Below are positions 59,823 to 64,000 of a stretch of 64,000 nt of DNA, piece after piece. The DNA is taken from contig NZ_CCAT010000007.1 in the NCBI RefSeq assembly GCF_000612845.1, forward strand, positions 1-64,000, written 5' to 3'. How positions within the stretch are numbered: position 1 is the first letter of the stretch; each line of letters begins with the position of its first letter. This DNA is from Clostridium ihumii AP5. Lineage in GTDB: Bacteria > Bacillota > Clostridia > Clostridiales > Clostridiaceae. Made by a program: the position numbers and the translations under genes. Under the pieces are notes generated by a model, which ran no database searches, had not been told where the DNA came from, and saw nothing but the letters and a program-made list of their open reading frames with translations.

Positions 59823-61016
59823 CTATTTTAAATTTTTAACAAAATTCTCTATTCTATCTAATCCTGCTTTTATATTTTCCATTGATGTAGCATAAGATAA
59901 TCTTATAAAGTCATCTACACCAAAAGCAATTCCTGGTACAACTGCTACTTTTTCTGAAGATAATAATGCTTCTGAGAATGCTAGAGAATCTTTTATATTA
60001 TTTCCTTCGAAAGTTTTTCCTAAAACTTTAGTTATATTTACCATTACATAAAAAGCACCTTCTGGTTTAACGCAAGATAAATTTTCAATAGAGTTAATTC
60101 TTTCTACCATGAAGTCTCTTCTATTTTTAAATTCTTTTATCATAGCTTCTACATCTGATTGATCTCCATTTAAAGCTTCCACTGCAGCATATTGAGTGAT
60201 TGAGCATGGATTTGATGTAGTATGACTTTGTATATTAGACATAAGTTTTGCTATTGGTTCTGGTGCTGCAACATAACCAAGTCTCCAGCCTGTCATTGCA
60301 TATGCTTTAGATACTCCATTTATAACTATTGTTCTATTATAAGCATCTTCTGAAAGACTAGCTATAGAGATATGTCCTTCTACTCCATATAATAGTTTTT
60401 CATATATTTCATCTGATATTATTAATAAATCATGTTCTTTTGCAAAACTTGCTATTTCTTCTAATTCATTTTTTGTATAAGCTGTTCCAGTTGGATTATT
60501 AGGACTATTTAATATTATTGCCTTAGTTTTTTCTGAAACTGCCTTTTTTAATGCTTCTAAAGTTAATTTAAAAGAATTAGACTCTTCTGTATCTACAAAA
60601 ACTGGTTTTCCATCAGCTAATTGTACAAGTTCAGGATAACTTACCCAATATGGAGCTCCTATTAATACTTCATCTCCTGGATTTAATATTGCTTGGAAAG
60701 CATTTGCTAAACATTGTTTAGCTCCAGTAGAAATAACAATTTGAGATGTTTTATAAGTTAAATTATTATCATTTTTAAACTTATTAACTACAGCTTCTTT
60801 TAATTCTATTATTCCTGATGCTGCTGTATATCTTGTTAAACCTTTTTGAATAGCTGCAATTGCTGCATCTTGTATATTTTTTGGAGTATTAAAATCTGGC
60901 TCACCAGCTCCAAATCCTATTACATCTATACCTTCTGCTTTCATTTGTTTAGCTTTAGCAGTTATAGCTAAAGTTAATGATGGTGAAATTTGTAATGCTT
61001 TATTTGATAATTTCAT
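59823..61016 (-). CDS. aspC: Aspartate aminotransferase (class I, PLP)
   Basis: A 397-residue aminotransferase for aspartate and 2-oxoglutarate (aspC/aspB subgroup). Family motifs are FGAGEPDFNTPKNIQ, SPNNPTGTAYTK, the PLP-binding NGVSKAYAMTGWRLGY with the Schiff-base Lys, and near the end the substrate Arg in DDFIRLSYATSMEN. The ATG follows CGGGGG. It is followed by ptsH with 16 bases between. Confidence 0.92.
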   Translation of the reverse strand: MKLSNKALQISPSLTLAITAKAKQMKAEGIDVIGFGAGEPDFNTPKNIQDAAIAAIQKGLTRYTAASGIIELKEAVVNKFKNDNNLTYKTSQIVISTGAKQCLANAFQAILNPGDEVLIGAPYWVSYPELVQLADGKPVFVDTEESNSFKLTLEALKKAVSEKTKAIILNSPNNPTGTAYTKNELEEIASFAKEHDLLIISDEIYEKLLYGVEGHISIASLSEDAYNRTIVINGVSKAYAMTGWRLGYVAAPEPIAKLMSNIQSHTTSNPCSITQYAAVEALNGDQSDVEAMIKEFKNRRDFMVERINSIENLSCVKPEGAFYVMVNITKVLGKTFEGNNIKDSLAFSEALLSSEKVAVVPGIAFGVDDFIRLSYATSMENIKAGLDRIENFVKNLK

Positions 61017-61362
61017 AATTACAACCCCCGCTATTATATTTTATGTATAAAAAAATGAATTGTTTATTTCATTTTTTTTATTTTTGAAAGATAAACTTCA
61101 TTCTTTTATAATATAACATTTATTGTAGTAAGTGTAAACAAGTTTTGCAGTCAATTAAGTTCATTTATATCCCAATATTCTTAATATCTTATATATTCCT
61201 GAAAAATATAGGAAATCGCTTACATTATCTATATTTTTGCTTAAGTTTAATGTATATATATTTTAAGCATTTATATTATATTAATACTATTTAATTTTTT
61301 CCATATAATTATAAAAGAATTTTACTTTTTTGTTTATATTTTTTTATTTTAATAAAATTAAA
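61017..61362. other. Intergenic region upstream of aspC
   Basis: No gene seen. It holds the aspC promoter (given separately) next to the gene, and otherwise AT-rich DNA without a recognisable RNA or repeat. Confidence 0.4.
61110..61138 (-). promoter_or_regulatory. Promoter of aspC
   Basis: TTTACA (61133-61138) and TATATT (61110-61115) are 17 bases apart on the minus strand, about 95 bases before the aspC start. Confidence 0.65.
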
Positions 61363-61385
61363 AAAAGGCATTTTATATGCCTTTT
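61363..61385 (-). terminator. Terminator of spoVS
   Basis: AAAAGGCAT and ATGCCTTTT form a 9-bp stem with a 5-base loop, with a T-rich tail (TTTTTTTAATTTTATT) on the minus strand, 16 bases after the spoVS stop. Confidence 0.85.
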
Positions 61386-61401
61386 ATCATAACAAGAAAT
61401 A

Positions 61402-61662
61402 TTATCTAGGCTGAACAATTAATCTTATAGCTGTTCTTTCTTCTCCGTCTATTTCTATATCTGTGAAAGCTGGAATACAAACTAAATCTATTCCACTTGG
61501 TGCCACAAATCCTCTTGCTATTGCAACCGATTTCACAGCTTGGTTAAGAGCCCCAGCACCTATTGCTTGAATTTCTGCTGCGCCTCTTTCTCTTAAGACT
61601 CCTGCTAAAGCCCCTGCTACTGAATTTGGATTTGATTTTGCTGAAACTTTTAATACTTCCAT
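61402..61662 (-). CDS. spoVS: Stage V sporulation protein S
   Basis: An 86-residue SpoVS, strongly conserved: EVLKVSAKSNPNSVAGALAG, VLRERGAAEIQAIGAGALNQ, AVKSVAIARGFVAPSGIDLV. It belongs to the Alba-like fold and acts in late sporulation (sigma-H-dependent in Bacillus). It follows rny, as in Bacillus and most clostridia. AGGAGG precedes the ATG. Confidence 0.97.
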   Translation of the reverse strand: MEVLKVSAKSNPNSVAGALAGVLRERGAAEIQAIGAGALNQAVKSVAIARGFVAPSGIDLVCIPAFTDIEIDGEERTAIRLIVQPR

Positions 61663-61721
61663 GATAAACCTCCTAGTAAATATATTATTCTGTATCTCTT
61701 TTATAATAATTCCACATAAAT

Positions 61722-61780
61722 TAAAAAAATCCTCCTAAATTTTGAAAAAAAATTTAATTTTTCCAAAATTTAAGAAGATT
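61722..61780 (-). terminator. Terminator between rny and spoVS
   Basis: The arms AATCCTCCTAAATTTTG and CAAAATTTAAGAAGATT pair with two mismatches around a 20-base loop, and the minus strand continues TTTTTTTAATTT. It lies 14 bases after the rny stop. Confidence 0.75.
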
Positions 61781-61793
61781 ATTTTTATCAAAT

Positions 61794-63344
61794 TTATTTT
61801 GCATACTCAATTGCACGAGTTTCTCTGATTACATTTACTTTAATTTGACCTGGATATTCAAGTTCATCTTCTATTTTTTTCACTATATCCCTTGCCACTT
61901 CAATAGCTCCTGCATCATCAATTTCTTCTGGTTTAATCATAATTCTAACTTCTCTACCAGCCTGAATAGCATATGACTTTTCTACACCTTCATATGAATT
62001 TGCAATTTCTTCAAGCTTTTCTAGTCGTTTAATATAAGCTTCTAATGTTTCTCTTCTAGCACCTGGTCTTGCTGCTGAAATTGCATCAGCTGCTTGAACT
62101 AGTATAGCTTCTAATGATTGATATTCAACATCACCATGATGAGCCGCTATAGCATTTACTACTATTGGAGATTCGTGATACTTTTTAGCAAGTTCAGCTC
62201 CTATTAACGCATGTGGACCTTCTACTTCATGATCTACAGCTTTACCTATGTCATGTAACAATCCTGCTCTTTTAGCAATAGTTGGATCAATGCCTAATTC
62301 TGATGCCATTAAACCTGCTAAATATGCTACTTCAATGGAATGTTTTAAAACATTTTGACCATAGCTTGTTCTGTACTTCAGTCTTCCTAGTAATTTTAAC
62401 ACTTCTATATGTAGACCGTGTATTCCTGTTTCAAAGGTTGCTTGTTCTCCTTCTTCTCTAATATCATTTTCTACATCCTTTTTGGCCTTTTCAACCATTT
62501 CTTCTATTCTAGCCGGATGTATTCTTCCATCAACAATAAGCTTTTCTAAGGCTATTCTAGCAACTTCTCTTCTAATTGGATCAAATCCTGAAAGAATTAC
62601 TGCCTCTGGAGTATCATCTATTATTAAATCAACACCAGTTAACGTTTCAAGGGCTCTTATATTTCTACCCTCTCTACCTATTATTCTTCCCTTCATTTCA
62701 TCGTTTGGAAGGGAAACTACATGAACTGTAGATTCAGCAACATGATCTGCTGCACATCTTTGAATAGCATAAGTTATGATTTCTCTCGCCTTCTTATCAG
62801 CTTCCTCTTTTGCCTTTTGCTCAACTTCTTTAATCATTATAGCAGTTTCATGTCTTATTTCCTTTTTCACTTCATCCAATAACACTTGTTTAGCTTCTTC
62901 AGATGTAAGATTTGATAATCTTTCTAATTCTTGTCTTTCTTGTGTATACAACTCTTGTATGCTTTGTTCTAAGCTTTCAACTTCTTGTTGTTTTTTATTA
63001 ATACCGTCTTCTTTTTTTTCTAATATAGAACTCTTTTTATCCAAAGATTCCTCTCTTTGAATTATTCTTCTTTCTAGTCTTTGAACTTCATTTCTTCTTT
63101 CCCTAGATTCCTTCTCAAAATCTGTTCTTAATCTATGAACTTCTTCTTTAGCTTCTAATATAGATTCCTTTTTTGTGGATTCGGCCTCTCTTTTAGCTTC
63201 TTCTACAATCCTTTTAGCCTCTTCCTCTGACTTAGAAATATTAGCTTGAGATATATTTTTTCTAGTATAAATAATAACAAAAGCTCCAATGAACATAGCA
63301 ATTACTAATATTCCTATTCCTATTAGCAAACCTCCACTAATCAT
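61794..63344 (-). CDS. rny: Ribonuclease Y
   Basis: A 516-residue membrane-anchored endoribonuclease that starts bulk mRNA decay. N-terminal helix ([20 protein letters not shown]), long coiled coil to about residue 190, a KH domain ([20 protein letters not shown]), and an HD domain with [20 protein letters not shown], ending [16 protein letters not shown]. Normal length. AGGAGGTG precedes the ATG. Confidence 0.97.
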   Translation of the reverse strand: MISGGLLIGIGILVIAMFIGAFVIIYTRKNISQANISKSEEEAKRIVEEAKREAESTKKESILEAKEEVHRLRTDFEKESRERRNEVQRLERRIIQREESLDKKSSILEKKEDGINKKQQEVESLEQSIQELYTQERQELERLSNLTSEEAKQVLLDEVKKEIRHETAIMIKEVEQKAKEEADKKAREIITYAIQRCAADHVAESTVHVVSLPNDEMKGRIIGREGRNIRALETLTGVDLIIDDTPEAVILSGFDPIRREVARIALEKLIVDGRIHPARIEEMVEKAKKDVENDIREEGEQATFETGIHGLHIEVLKLLGRLKYRTSYGQNVLKHSIEVAYLAGLMASELGIDPTIAKRAGLLHDIGKAVDHEVEGPHALIGAELAKKYHESPIVVNAIAAHHGDVEYQSLEAILVQAADAISAARPGARRETLEAYIKRLEKLEEIANSYEGVEKSYAIQAGREVRIMIKPEEIDDAGAIEVARDIVKKIEDELEYPGQIKVNVIRETRAIEYAK

Positions 63345-63427
63345 TGTATATAAACACCTCCTTATTCATTCTTTAGTATCTATTTACTTGAAAATGAAAG
63401 CTAGAAAAGGTGTCACATTTTATTCAA

Positions 63428-63456
63428 TTGGTTGCAATTAATTTGGTTGCAATTAA
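63428..63456. repeat. Tandem repeat of TTGGTTGCAATTAA
   Basis: Two copies of a 14-base unit with a one-base spacer (period 15) lie in the rny leader, about 85 bases before the start codon. Confidence 0.6.
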
Positions 63457-63482
63457 ATTATGCTAAACCAGTATTTGTATTT

Positions 63483-63511
63483 ATTTTATATTACTTTCTA
63501 TCCAATGTCAA
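63483..63511 (-). promoter_or_regulatory. Promoter of rny
   Basis: TTGACA (63506-63511) and TAAAAT (63483-63488) are 17 bases apart on the minus strand, giving a leader of about 130 bases. Confidence 0.7.
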
Positions 63512-63699
63512 GATATGTAGTATGTACTAAAACACCTGCATAGTTGAGATTTTCTTTTATTTTATATACAAATATTATTTATATGTATATAAAATTTTTT
63601 ATTTTGCATTTTTTATTATTATTTTAATTATATCCATTTTTTAAAGTTGATATACTTTATTTTATATTTTAAAATATTTTAATTTATTATTTTATTAAA

Positions 63700-63729
63700 A
63701 TAAAAAAATAGCAAGTAAACTTGCTATTT
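63700..63729 (-). terminator. Terminator of recA
   Basis: AAATAGCAAG and CTTGCTATTT form a 10-bp stem with a 4-base loop (TAAA), with TTTTTTATTTT on the minus strand. It overlaps the recA stop codon. Confidence 0.88.
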
Positions 63730-64000
63730 TTTATCTTTAATTTCTTTTTTTTCTATATTCTTAGTTTCTTTATATAATGGGAGATTATGCTTTTCTCTGA
63801 TTTTATTTTCTATTTCTAATCTTATTTCTGGATTTTCTTTAAAATATGCTTTCGCATTTTCTCTTCCTTGTCCTAATCTTACATCACCATAAGAGAACCA
63901 TGCTCCACTTTTTTGAACAATCTCTTCTTTAACTGCAATATCTAATACATCACCTTCTCTAGATATACCTTGACCATACATTATATCGAATTCCGCTTGT
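63724..64000 (-). CDS. recA: RecA recombinase, C-terminal part (runs off the window)
   Basis: About 91 C-terminal codons are present. The frame enters as [20 protein letters not shown], a RecA signature, and continues [20 protein letters not shown], then [20 protein letters not shown] and a Lys-rich tail. RecA drives homologous recombination and SOS. The N-terminal part with the Walker motifs lies outside. Next to rny and spoVS, as is usual in Firmicutes. Confidence 0.96.
   Translation of the reverse strand, partial: QAEFDIMYGQGISREGDVLDIAVKEEIVQKSGAWFSYGDVRLGQGRENAKAYFKENPEIRLEIENKIREKHNLPLYKETKNIEKKEIKDKK

Larger units (their letters stand above)
63345..63699. other. Intergenic region between recA and rny
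   Basis: No gene is seen. It holds the rny promoter and a small tandem repeat (both listed), then AT-rich DNA up to the recA terminator. Confidence 0.4.

Overview
The window is AT-rich DNA from a spore-forming member of Clostridium sensu stricto. The evidence is a very low GC content, strong AGGAGG-type ribosome binding sites, many TTG and GTG starts, sporulation genes (spoIVFA/spoIVFB, spoVS, a dacF-like carboxypeptidase), and a min-mre-rod block next to rplU-prp-rpmA-obgE. I do not assign a species.

The left third (1 to about 21.3 kb) is most of an integrated temperate siphophage; its left end lies outside the window. Read from right to left it holds: an integrase beside the 3' end of the selenocysteine tRNA gene; an ImmA-like metallopeptidase and a CI-like repressor (both +); an operator array; then a leftward lytic operon with a Cro-like regulator, a BRO/Ant antirepressor, an excisionase-like protein, a replisome organiser with internal repeats, a set of tiny genes including a Spo0E-like peptide, a cytosine-C5 methyltransferase, a late regulator, a small tyrosine recombinase, packaging genes (TerS, HNH-kinase fusion, second TerS-like protein, TerL) and an HK97-type head and tail module up to the start of the tape measure. 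One gene at 12.3 kb runs against the operon with its own promoter and terminator, as morons do.

From 21.36 kb the chromosome starts with a complete selenocysteine system: selC (tRNA-Sec), selB, selA and selD. SelD is itself a selenoprotein: an in-frame UGA lies upstream of the first ATG, and the gene starts at a TTG. Next come comEA, dacF, an RluA-family synthase, ridA, an LCP protein, a nadD-yqeK fusion, yhbY, obgE, rpmA, prp, rplU with an L21-type leader, an RNase E/G gene, two radical-SAM-family genes and spoIVFB/spoIVFA.

From 41.8 to 55.8 kb is a cell-shape and division block on the minus strand: mgsA, rodA, minE, minD, minC, two tandem PBP2 genes, mreD, mreC, mreB, radC and maf. The remainder holds a SPOR-domain protein, an NlpC/P60 protein that has lost its catalytic cysteine, an unknown gene, a Xer-like recombinase with a recombination-core-like inverted repeat at its 5' end, ptsH (HPr), an aspartate aminotransferase, spoVS, rny (RNase Y) and the 3' end of recA.

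The observations I find most worth following up are the phage Spo0E-like gene, the moron, the AUA and AUU starts and the -1 frameshift in the tail genes, the HNH-kinase fusion beside a candidate cos, the UGA-containing selD, the prophage at selC, the inactive-looking NlpC/P60 protein, the PBP2 duplication and the nadD-yqeK fusion.
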